Origin: an uncultured Collinsella sp.
GTDB taxonomy: Bacteria > Actinomycetota > Coriobacteriia > Coriobacteriales > Coriobacteriaceae
Direction of reading: 5' to 3'
Assembly (NCBI GenBank): GCA_900549195.1
Contig: URNK01000015.1
Span: 1-17,287 of the forward strand
Length of the DNA: 17,287 nucleotides
Part shown: positions 1 to 5,769 of the stretch, piece after piece
How positions within the stretch are numbered: the first letter of the stretch is position 1
How the letters are laid out: the number at the start of each line of letters is the position of its first letter
Notes under the pieces: generated by a model
Told to the model about the DNA's origin: nothing
Databases searched by the model: none
What the model saw: the letters and a program-made list of their open reading frames with translations, nothing else
Position numbers and translations under genes: made by a program

Positions 1-71
1 GCGCAATAGTTTCTTTTTCATAACAGCCGCCCCGCGCACCCACCAATCACCCCGGCAGCATACAATCCATC

Positions 72-97
72 AGGCGCCCCTTACGCGGGCGCCTTTT
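72..97 (+). terminator. Intrinsic terminator of a gene ending left of the window
   Basis: A perfect 8-bp stem (AGGCGCCC at 72-79 with GGGCGCCT at 87-94) with a 7-nt loop runs into TTTT at 94-97 on the plus strand. The first bases read GCG CAA TAG in frame 1, which could be the last codons of a plus-strand gene feeding this terminator. The hairpin lies only 20 nt before the start of the next gene, so a leader role cannot be excluded. Confidence 0.65.
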
Positions 98-116
98 ACA
101 TGGGGAGATGATTCAC

Positions 117-1031
117 ATGCAGATCAACAAGGTCGCCTTTATCGGCAAGGGCGGCGTCGGCCTGCTCTACGGCAGCATGATTGCCAAGGCCCTCGGCAAT
201 GACGCCGTCGAATACGTTATGGATGACGCCCGCTTTGAGCGTCACGCGGGCGATGCGCTCACCGTCAACGGAAAGCCTTGCGATCTCACGTCCGTCCGCG
301 CCAGCGAGGCAGCGCCCGCCGATCTGGTCATCCTGACGGTCAAGACCACCGGTCTCGACCAAGCACTCAAGACTATGGAGCGTGTCGTGGGACCCAACAC
401 GCTCATCGCCTCGCTGTGCAACGGCATTACGAGCGAGCAAAAGATTGCCGAACGCTTTGGCTGGGAGCATACCGTTCTTGGTATCTGCCAGGGCATGGAC
501 GCCGTGTTCCTCAACGGCGCGCTCACCTTTACCAATGCGGGCGAGATCCGCTTTGGCGCGGCGGGCGGCACGGACCCCGCGACCGTCACCGCTATCGACG
601 GGCTCTACACGCGCTGCGGCATCGCCCATACCGTCGAGGACGACATCGCCCACCGCATGTGGGCCAAACTCATGCTCAACGACGGCATCAACCAGACCTG
701 CATGGCCTACGGCGGGACCTACGGAAGCGCCACGGAGCCGGGCTCCGAGCAGCGTCGCTGCTTTGTTTCCGCCATGCGCGAAACGCTTGCGGTCGCCAAC
801 GCCGAGGGCGTTGAGCTGACCGAGGCAGACCTGACGCAAATGGTGCACCTCATCGAGGGAATCGACCCCGCCGGTATGCCCTCGATGGCTCAAGACCGCA
901 TCGCAAGGCGCAAAACCGAGGTTGATGAGTTCGCGGGCACCATCTGCCGCCTCGCAGCCAAACACGATATCCAGGCGCCGCAAAACGAGTGGCTCTATCG
1001 GCGCATTCGCGATATCGAGAAAAGCTGGTAG
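117..1031 (+). CDS. panE: Ketopantoate reductase family protein (2-dehydropantoate 2-reductase)
   Basis: Probable NADPH-dependent reduction of 2-dehydropantoate to pantoate for coenzyme A synthesis, in the cytosol. The N-terminal Rossmann fold shows GKGGVG at residues 10-15 (GxGxxG). CNG at 101-103 and the MWAKLMLND block with Lys184 and Asn188 match the family's catalytic Lys and Asn, at the same 4-residue spacing. At 304 residues the length is typical. I start at the ATG at 117 because GGGGAG at 102-107 gives a 9-nt spacing; the in-frame ATG at 108 directly abuts that SD and would be unusable. The gene is alone: a terminator precedes it and another hairpin follows. The family includes paralogues acting on other 2-keto acids, so the fold and cofactor use are surer than the exact substrate. 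Confidence 0.82.
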   Translation: MQINKVAFIGKGGVGLLYGSMIAKALGNDAVEYVMDDARFERHAGDALTVNGKPCDLTSVRASEAAPADLVILTVKTTGLDQALKTMERVVGPNTLIASLCNGITSEQKIAERFGWEHTVLGICQGMDAVFLNGALTFTNAGEIRFGAAGGTDPATVTAIDGLYTRCGIAHTVEDDIAHRMWAKLMLNDGINQTCMAYGGTYGSATEPGSEQRRCFVSAMRETLAVANAEGVELTEADLTQMVHLIEGIDPAGMPSMAQDRIARRKTEVDEFAGTICRLAAKHDIQAPQNEWLYRRIRDIEKSW

Positions 1032-1064
1032 TGCCAACGCGCCGCATTCAACAGCCTTAACAGC

Positions 1065-1100
1065 AAAACCGCCGCAAGGGAACCTTTCCCCCTGCGGCGG
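1065..1100 (-). terminator. Hairpin between convergent genes, best as a minus-strand terminator
   Basis: CCGCCGCA (1069-1076) pairs perfectly with TGCGGCGG (1093-1100), and a further GGG/CCC can form inside. AAAA at 1065-1068 becomes TTTT right after the stem on the minus strand, so it ends the small membrane-protein gene at 1142. On the plus strand only a weak T-rich stretch follows, though it may also serve the convergent reductase gene. Confidence 0.7.
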
Positions 1101-1141
1101 CCTTCATCTTCGTCTATGACCGGCGGCCGATCTCACAACAG

Positions 1142-1348
1142 TTAGCGTCGCGACCCCGGCACCTCGTCCTCATCGTCGCGACAAAGGACAACACCGGCGC
1201 TTCCCAGCAGCGTAGCCGCAATCAGCGCGCTGACCACAATAGGAGCAGCCCCGCATGTCCCCTGCATGCCCGCGACGAGCGCGACCGTGGGACCAAGGCA
1301 ACCAAACGTCAGTGCAACGGCGGCAACGGCAATATCTCGAGCATTCAC
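1142..1348 (-). CDS. Small two-helix membrane protein of unknown function
   Basis: A 68-residue protein that I do not recognise. Two hydrophobic segments, about residues 7-28 (AVAAVALTFGCL onwards) and 35-55 (APIVVSALIAATLL onwards), are joined by a short loop. A charged tail follows (CRDDEDEVPGSRR), predicting a hairpin membrane protein with both ends on one side. The start is GTG at 1346-1348, chosen because GGAGGA lies 9 nt upstream; the ATG a few bases inside is out of frame. The strong SD and the minus-strand terminator after the stop argue for a real gene despite its size. It is convergent with the reductase gene and lies downstream of the secreted protein gene, 186 nt away. Three cysteines occur, two near the membrane segments. 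No function is assigned. Confidence 0.6.
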   Translation of the reverse strand: MNARDIAVAAVALTFGCLGPTVALVAGMQGTCGAAPIVVSALIAATLLGSAGVVLCRDDEDEVPGSRR

Positions 1349-1534
1349 AAGACCACTTCCTCCAAGAGAAAGACCTTATTTCTCAAGAACCAGTGTGCCC
1401 CGCATCCATACGCCCAGCGTACCGCCACGGTAAGGGCTCTGTTAACTCAAACGCATACATAGAACGGACGTCCTTACGTTGCCCTAAAGCTCGGTAAAGA
1501 CGCCCGTCCGCCAAATATCCGTGATGCAGAAAAA

Positions 1535-2311
1535 TTACCAACCGGTGTAGTAGTCGGTGGTTCCGGCAGCGCAGCCGGAGTCATAGACCTTGCAATCACC
1601 CTTGGAGCCCGTAAAGGTCGAGCCCTGGGCCATATCGCCCGCGGCAACAACGTAATAGCCGTCGGAATCGCGCCAGAAGCCCTCAGAATCCTGAGTCCAT
1701 TCGCCCGTGCGATAGTGATAAAGCACATTGCTGCTGTAATAGGTCTCGCGGCGCCCGTTGTAGTTATTGACACCCGCAGAGCGCGTCAGGCCCGACCCGT
1801 TCGCGTAGGACGCGGCAGACGCGTAGGACGGAGTGTAACCGGCGTTGTAGTACGAAGCCTGGGCGGCCTCGGCAGCTTCTGCCTCGGCGGCCGCAGCCTC
1901 GAGCGCCTCGCGCTTGGCATCCTCAAGCGTGGAGCGAAGCTTGTCGAGCTCGGCCGACTTCGCGTCGACCTCCTCCATCGTCAAAAGACTGCCCGCACCG
2001 TCGATACAACCCTGCAGTACAGCGCGCTCGTCATCGGTGGCATAGTCACCGTACATGTTCATGATGATCTGCGCGCGGACCTCTAGGGAATCGCGCTTGG
2101 CCCCCATAGAGGCATTCCACTCCTGCATAGAGCCATAACCGTCACCGCGGTAGTCGACGGGCTGCACCAGCGTCGCCTCGGACGGCGTAGATCCGACCGT
2201 ATCGGATAGTGTTGCCGCGTGGGCATCAGTTGCGCCGACGCCCGCCAAAAGTGCCACGGTCAGAGCGGCGGAAAGGGCGGCGGCTTTCGGTTTTCGTGAA
2301 TCGATCCTCAT
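1535..2311 (-). CDS. Secreted coiled-coil protein with a 3D/double-psi-barrel-like C-terminal domain
   Basis: 258 residues. A Sec signal peptide covers about residues 1-33: basic MRIDSRKPKAAA, a hydrophobic core, and a likely cleavage site after AHA. The middle has a Glu/Ala/Lys-rich helical stretch around residues 110-150, probably a coiled coil. A Tyr/Ser/Asn-rich linker follows. The last 70 residues contain DGYYVVAAGDMAQGS, then DSGCAAGTTDYY near the end. The order GY-VVA, G, D-G, D-Y resembles the 3D or RlpA-like beta barrel of peptidoglycan-acting secreted proteins. I place the start at the ATG at 2309-2311 because GGAGG is 11 nt upstream and the signal peptide begins there. The frame stays open to 2617, but that extension has no protein character. 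It is likely exported to the cell wall; catalysis is unproven. Confidence 0.7.
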   Translation of the reverse strand: MRIDSRKPKAAALSAALTVALLAGVGATDAHAATLSDTVGSTPSEATLVQPVDYRGDGYGSMQEWNASMGAKRDSLEVRAQIIMNMYGDYATDDERAVLQGCIDGAGSLLTMEEVDAKSAELDKLRSTLEDAKREALEAAAAEAEAAEAAQASYYNAGYTPSYASAASYANGSGLTRSAGVNNYNGRRETYYSSNVLYHYRTGEWTQDSEGFWRDSDGYYVVAAGDMAQGSTFTGSKGDCKVYDSGCAAGTTDYYTGW

Positions 2312-2376
2312 GTAGCTGGAAACCTCCGTAGTGTGTTTTTGCTGCGTTTGGGCTGCGTGTGATTCGATCGCGCTGC

Positions 2377-2382
2377 ATAGTA
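2377..2382 (-). promoter_or_regulatory. Possible -10 box for the secreted-protein gene
   Basis: TACTAT on the minus strand, the same hexamer as in the strong metY promoter, lies 65 nt before the start codon. No convincing -35 is found at 16-18 nt. Upstream at 2407-2442 a 7-bp inverted repeat (GTTTTAC / GTAAAAC) could be an operator, but this is weak. Confidence 0.3.
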
Positions 2383-2522
2383 CCCCGAGCAAATCGCGAC
2401 CTGCGGTTTTACTCAAAAGGCGCACGTCAATTGCGTAAAACTCACATCCTCTCAACAGGAGTTTTCCACAACTCAAATGCATAAATCGTGTCAAAAACCC
2501 TGTTTTTGCACCCTCTCTATGC

Positions 2523-2563
2523 AAAAAAGGCGCCTGTGCAACCATTGTTCGCACAGGCGCCTT
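2523..2563 (-). terminator. Intrinsic terminator of metY
   Basis: A perfect 13-bp stem pairs 2527-2539 with 2551-2563 around an 11-nt loop. On the minus strand it runs into six T (2523-2528). It lies 60 nt beyond the metY stop codon. The rest of the 312-nt gap at 2312-2623 shows no gene. Confidence 0.92.
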
Positions 2564-2623
2564 GAGCAGGCATTTTATGCAGTTATACCTATCGAGCCGC
2601 AAGGGGTCCTTGCACAAGTCGCC

Positions 2624-3934
2624 TTACTCGTCCAGCGCGGCGAAGGCCTGCTTCAGATCCCAAATGATATCCTCGGCGTTCTCGGTACCGATGGAAAGAC
2701 GGATCGTGGAGGGCGTGATGTTCTGCTCGGCGAGCTCCTCGGCAGAGAGCTGGGAGTGCGTGGTGGTAGCCGGGTGCACGACGAGCGACTTGACGTCGGC
2801 CACGTTGGCGAGCAGCGAGAACACCTGCAGATGATCGATGAACTTCCAAGCTGCCTCCTGGCCACCCTTAATCTCAAAGGTAAAGATCGAGGCACCGCCG
2901 TTGGGGAAGTACTTCTGATAGAGCTCGTGATCGGGGTGCTCAGGCAGGCTCGGGTGGTTCACCTTGGCGACGTGGCTGTCACCAGCCAGGAACTCAACGA
3001 CCTTCTTGGTGTTCTCGACATGACGGTCAACGCGCAGCGACAGGGTCTCGGTGCCCTGGAGCAGGACCCAGGCGTTGAACGGGCTGATGCAAGCGCCCTC
3101 GTCACGCAGCAGGATAGCGCGGACATAGGTTGCAAAGGCGGCGGGACCGGCAGCCTCGGCAAACGAAACACCGTGGTAGGAGGGGTTGGGCTCAGCGATC
3201 TGGGCGTACTTTCCGCTCGCCTTCCAATCGAAGTTACCGCCGTCGACAATCACACCGCCCAGCGAGGTGCCGTGGCCGCCGATGAACTTGGTTGCGGAGT
3301 GGACGACGATGTTGGCACCATGCTCCAGCGGACGGAACAGATACGGGGTGCCGAAGGTGTTATCGACGACAACCGGCAGACCGTGCTTCTTGGCGATCTC
3401 CGAGATGGCGTCGATGTTGGGAATGTCGGAGTTGGGGTTGCCGAGTGTCTCGAGATAGATGACCGTGGTGTTGTCCCTGATGGCACCCTCAACCTCTTCC
3501 AGGTTATGGGCATCGACAAACGTGGTCTCGACGCCAAACTGGGAGAGCGTATGCTCCAGCAGGTTGTAGGAGCCACCGTAGATGGTCTTCTGAGCCACCA
3601 CGTGGTCACCGGCCTGGGCAAGAGCCTGCAGGGTATAAGTGATGGCAGCAGCACCGGAGGCGACGGCAAGACCCGCCACGCCACCCTCGAGTGCGGCGAT
3701 ACGGTCCTCGAAGACGCCCTGGGTGGAGTTGGTCAGACGGCCGTAGATGTTACCGGCGTCGGCAAGACCAAAGCGGTCGGCGGCGTGCTGGGAGTTGCGG
3801 AACACATAGCTCGTGGTCTGGTAGATAGGCACGGCGCGGGAGTCGGATGCAGGATCGGCGTTCTCCTGGCCAACGTGCAGCTGCAGGGTATCGAAACCAA
3901 AGGTGTGCTCGGGGTTGTTGATGAACTGGCTCAT
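2624..3934 (-). CDS. metY: O-acetylhomoserine sulfhydrylase (PLP-dependent homocysteine synthase)
   Basis: Converts O-acetyl-L-homoserine and sulfide to homocysteine (direct sulfhydrylation route to methionine); many family members also handle O-acetylserine or release methanethiol-derived methionine. The 436 residues fit the Cys/Met metabolism PLP family. Visible landmarks are YGRLTNSTQ at 64-72, the cofactor stack region around YGGSYN at 119-124, DNTFGTPYLFRP at 191-202, and the PLP-binding lysine in SATKFIGGHG (Lys216). The length around 430 favours MetY over the shorter MetB/MetC enzymes. The start ATG has AAGGAG 6 nt upstream. It is monocistronic: strong promoter at 4117-4145, structured leader with a small Cys-containing ORF, and a strong terminator after the stop. 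The divergent LysR gene is a likely regulator. Confidence 0.93.
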   Translation of the reverse strand: MSQFINNPEHTFGFDTLQLHVGQENADPASDSRAVPIYQTTSYVFRNSQHAADRFGLADAGNIYGRLTNSTQGVFEDRIAALEGGVAGLAVASGAAAITYTLQALAQAGDHVVAQKTIYGGSYNLLEHTLSQFGVETTFVDAHNLEEVEGAIRDNTTVIYLETLGNPNSDIPNIDAISEIAKKHGLPVVVDNTFGTPYLFRPLEHGANIVVHSATKFIGGHGTSLGGVIVDGGNFDWKASGKYAQIAEPNPSYHGVSFAEAAGPAAFATYVRAILLRDEGACISPFNAWVLLQGTETLSLRVDRHVENTKKVVEFLAGDSHVAKVNHPSLPEHPDHELYQKYFPNGGASIFTFEIKGGQEAAWKFIDHLQVFSLLANVADVKSLVVHPATTTHSQLSAEELAEQNITPSTIRLSIGTENAEDIIWDLKQAFAALDE

Positions 3935-3950
3935 GATGATCTCCTTGATC

Positions 3951-3982
3951 GAATAAAAGTAATAAGAGTAAGAGAAGTAAGT
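3951..3982 (-). promoter_or_regulatory. G-poor pyrimidine tract in the metY leader (candidate Rho loading region)
   Basis: Read on the minus strand this 32-nt stretch is almost only C, T and A with no G, and is built of TTACT/TTCT-like units. It lies between the leader-ORF hairpin and the metY ribosome binding site. In a GC-rich genome such an unstructured C/U-rich run right after a short ORF is what Rho-dependent attenuation needs. The function is inference. Confidence 0.4.
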
Positions 3983-3988
3983 GGCTGT

Positions 3989-4020
3989 CTCCTGATCACG
4001 CCGACGGGCGCAAACAGGAG
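3989..4020 (-). promoter_or_regulatory. Hairpin spanning the stop codon of the metY leader ORF
   Basis: Outer CTCCTG/CAGGAG (4015-4020 with 3989-3994) and inner GCGCC/GGCGT (4007-4011 with 3998-4002) form one long imperfect stem with loop CGTC. It includes the last codons and the stop of the 17-codon ORF. A ribosome paused at the second Cys codon (4014-4016) would sit on its 5' arm. No T-run follows, so it is not a classical intrinsic terminator. Confidence 0.5.
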
Positions 4021-4049
4021 CCCGGCATTCGTCTTGGTAAGCAATTCAT
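3996..4049 (-). CDS. metY leader peptide, 17 residues with two Cys and two Met
   Basis: Reads MNCLPRRMPGSCLRPSA then TGA. The ATG is preceded by AAAGGAGG with 7 nt spacing, a stronger SD than most genes here. The SD sits in the loop of a small ATGCG/CGCAT hairpin. It lies inside the transcribed leader, about 60 nt after the predicted metY transcription start and 61 nt before the metY start codon. Cys at codons 3 and 12 and Met at 1 and 8 are out of proportion for so short a peptide. Its stop codon lies inside a hairpin and a pyrimidine tract follows. Cysteine-containing leader ORFs that attenuate sulfur genes are described in mycobacteria, but I do not recognise this sequence from them. Too short for ordinary gene callers; the role as attenuator is inferred. 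Confidence 0.6.
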   Translation of the reverse strand: MNCLPRRMPGSCLRPSA

Positions 4050-4116
4050 ATGCGGGCCTCCTTTCGCATCCCGGTTCCGTAGTTGGCTTAATTACCTACC
4101 GTCTTTGTGTGTTTTG

Positions 4117-4145
4117 ATAGTACGAGCATTGTTTTCCTCGGTCAA
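4117..4145 (-). promoter_or_regulatory. Sigma70-type promoter of metY
   Basis: On the minus strand TTGACC (4140-4145), a 17-nt spacer and TACTAT (4117-4122). This is one of the two best -35/-10 pairs in the window. It predicts a start near 4110 and a leader of about 175 nt. It is only 21 bp from the LysR-type dyad, so the divergent regulator could reach the -35. Confidence 0.8.
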
Positions 4146-4165
4146 TCACTTAAAAGCGCTAACCT

Positions 4166-4186
4166 GTTATCGGTTTTATAGATAAC
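4166..4186. promoter_or_regulatory. LysR-type operator dyad in the metY / lysR divergent region
   Basis: GTTATC-N9-GATAAC (4166-4171 and 4181-4186) is a perfect 6-bp dyad containing the T-N11-A signature of LysR-family sites. It lies 20 bp before the lysR start codon and upstream of the metY -35. A TATAGA (4177-4182) inside it could be the lysR -10, which would make it an autoregulatory site. Confidence 0.6.
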
Positions 4187-4206
4187 ACTCGAAAGGACGG
4201 GCGCCG

Positions 4207-5145
4207 ATGACCCTCCAACAGCTTCGCTTTTTGATCGCCGTGGCAGAGTCCGGTTCGATCAACGCCGCAGCCCAGCGCCTCTATACGGCACAGTCCAATA
4301 TCTCCAATGCCGTCAAAAGCCTGGAGCAGGAACTTCATATCGAAATCTATACGCGCTCCAGCCGCGGCGTTGCACTCACCAACGACGGCACCGAGCTTTT
4401 GGGTTATGCACGCCAGGTCGTAGAGCAGGCCGACATGCTCGAGGCCCGCTACGAGGACGGCGGTACCCCGCAAGCCCGCCTCGCCATTTCCGCCCAACAC
4501 TACGCCTTTTCGGTCGAGGCCTTTGTCAACGTAGTCGAGCGCTGCCGCGACAGCAAGTTCGAGTTCATCATGCGCGAGACCACCACAGCGCAGATTATCG
4601 ACGACGTGCGCGCGTTTCGCAGCGATATCGGCATCCTCTATCTGGATGACTTTAATACCCGTGTCTTGCAGAAGGCCTTTACCGATGCCCGAGCGAGCTT
4701 TCATCCCCTCTTTGATGCAAAAGTCCACGTGTTCGTCAGCGAACGCCACCCGCTCGCACGCCGTTCGCAGCTGTCCCTTGCCGACCTCACGCCCTATACG
4801 CGCTACAGCTTTGAGCAAGGCACCTCGAACTCCTTCTATTACGCCGAGGAACCGTTTAGCTATATTCCCTGCAACCGCAATATCCGCGTATCCGACCGCG
4901 GGACGCTCACCAACCTGCTTATCACCTCGAACGGCTATGCGCTGTCGACCGGCGTACTCTCCAGCGAAATGCAGTGGGGCATGGCCTCGATCCCCCTGGC
5001 AGACGCCCCGACGATGCACGTAGGCTATATCATGCATGACGACCGCAAGCCCTCTCCCCTCTTGCAGCAATACCTCGACGAGCTCAACCGCATCATCCAT
5101 GCCAACCAACTGTCGGAAGACGGGGTAGAAATCGTAGATTGCTAG
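4207..5145 (+). CDS. LysR-family transcriptional regulator, divergent from metY
   Basis: 312 residues, full family length. The N-terminal winged helix-turn-helix is clear: MTLQQLRFLIAVAESGSINAAAQRL, then TAQSNISNAVKSLEQEL as recognition helix region and TRSSRGVALTNDG as wing. A linker helix and a two-lobed substrate-binding domain from about residue 90 follow. LysR proteins generally bind a small co-inducer and regulate the divergent gene and themselves, so metY is the obvious target, with a sulfur compound such as O-acetylserine or O-acetylhomoserine as plausible but unproven effector. AAAGGA 9 nt before ATG 4207 supports the start. A GTTATC-N9-GATAAC dyad lies just upstream. No terminator is evident before rnhA. 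Confidence 0.88.
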   Translation: MTLQQLRFLIAVAESGSINAAAQRLYTAQSNISNAVKSLEQELHIEIYTRSSRGVALTNDGTELLGYARQVVEQADMLEARYEDGGTPQARLAISAQHYAFSVEAFVNVVERCRDSKFEFIMRETTTAQIIDDVRAFRSDIGILYLDDFNTRVLQKAFTDARASFHPLFDAKVHVFVSERHPLARRSQLSLADLTPYTRYSFEQGTSNSFYYAEEPFSYIPCNRNIRVSDRGTLTNLLITSNGYALSTGVLSSEMQWGMASIPLADAPTMHVGYIMHDDRKPSPLLQQYLDELNRIIHANQLSEDGVEIVDC

Positions 5146-5164
5146 CCCCCGGCGGGCATGGCGC

Positions 5165-5170
5165 TACAAT
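5165..5170 (+). promoter_or_regulatory. Probable -10 box of rnhA
   Basis: TACAAT preceded by GCGC, 38 nt before the GTG start. No good -35 is seen at 17 nt. Near-identical GCGCTACA(A/C)T strings precede the oxidoreductase gene too. A start near 5177 excludes the longer frame beginning at 5158. Confidence 0.4.
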
Positions 5171-5208
5171 GGTCACTCACACGAAACGTACCCAACGAAA
5201 GGAACCAT

Positions 5209-5694
5209 GTGAAGGTCATCATCTATACCGACGGCTCGGCCCGATCAAATCCGGGACGCGGCGGCTACGGCGCCGTGCTCAAATACACCAACCCCGCCGG
5301 CAAGACCTTCACCTCCGAGCTTTCGCGCGGCTACGCCAAGACCACCAACAACCGCATGGAGCTCATGGCGGTCATCGTGGCACTCGAGGCGCTCAACCGC
5401 CCCTGCGACGTCGAAGTCCATTCCGATTCGCAGTACGTCGTCAACGCCTTCAACAAACACTGGATTGACGGATGGAAAAAACGCGGATGGAAAACCGCCA
5501 ACAAGCAGCCCGTCAAGAACCGCGATCTGTGGGAGCGCCTGCTCGCCGCAAAGAGCAAGCACAAGGTTGAATTCATCTGGGTTAAGGGTCACGCCGGCCA
5601 TGAGCTCAACGAGCGCTGCGACGAGCTTGCCACCACGGCGGCCGACGGCAGCAACCTCGATATCGACACCGGCTTTAACGAGAGCGACCTGTAA
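5209..5694 (+). CDS. rnhA: Ribonuclease HI
   Basis: Cuts the RNA strand of RNA-DNA hybrids, removing R-loops and primers in the cytosol with two Mg2+ ions. The 161 residues cover the whole single-domain enzyme. The catalytic DEDD set is present: Asp8 (IYTDGS), Glu51 (NNRMELMA), Asp73 (HSDSQY), Asp138 (NERCDELA), with the assisting His131 in GHAGHELNERCD. The basic protrusion WKKRGWKTANKQPVKNRDLW at about 89-108 marks the bacterial HI type rather than HII. The start is GTG at 5209 because AAAGGA ends 5 nt upstream and the -10 box lies between it and earlier in-frame starts. The 49-bp gap from lysR implies its own promoter. A short hairpin follows. Confidence 0.95.
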   Translation: MKVIIYTDGSARSNPGRGGYGAVLKYTNPAGKTFTSELSRGYAKTTNNRMELMAVIVALEALNRPCDVEVHSDSQYVVNAFNKHWIDGWKKRGWKTANKQPVKNRDLWERLLAAKSKHKVEFIWVKGHAGHELNERCDELATTAADGSNLDIDTGFNESDL

Positions 5695-5695
5695 C

Positions 5696-5711
5696 GGCGT
5701 TTTCGCACGCC
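5696..5711 (+). terminator. Weak hairpin after rnhA
   Basis: GGCGT/ACGCC with a 6-nt loop, followed by ATTTCC. It has only 5 bp and a poor T-run, so termination may be partial. Confidence 0.3.
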
Positions 5712-5730
5712 ATTTCCTGCCCCCTCGCGC

Positions 5731-5736
5731 TACACT
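5731..5736 (+). promoter_or_regulatory. Probable -10 box of the oxidoreductase-acylphosphatase pair
   Basis: TACACT preceded by GCGC, 33 nt before the ATG, in the same setting as the rnhA -10. No consensus -35 is visible. Confidence 0.35.
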
Positions 5737-5769
5737 CATCCTGTAAACCGAACGGCACGAGGGGGATAC

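Noticed and set aside
1..21. A minus-strand start reading MKKKLLR running off the left edge
   Set aside because: Only seven codons, no clear SD, and the plus strand here has a plausible gene end (GCG CAA TAG) followed by a terminator that fits better.
61..66. TACAAT as a -10 box for the ketopantoate reductase-family gene
   Set aside because: The transcript would begin within the terminator hairpin and there is no -35. Co-occurrence is probably chance.
2477..4117. A 546-codon plus-strand open frame opposite metY
   Set aside because: It is antisense to a clear MetY gene, has low-complexity Val/Gly/Asp composition typical of shadow frames in GC-rich DNA, and runs across the metY terminator and leader.
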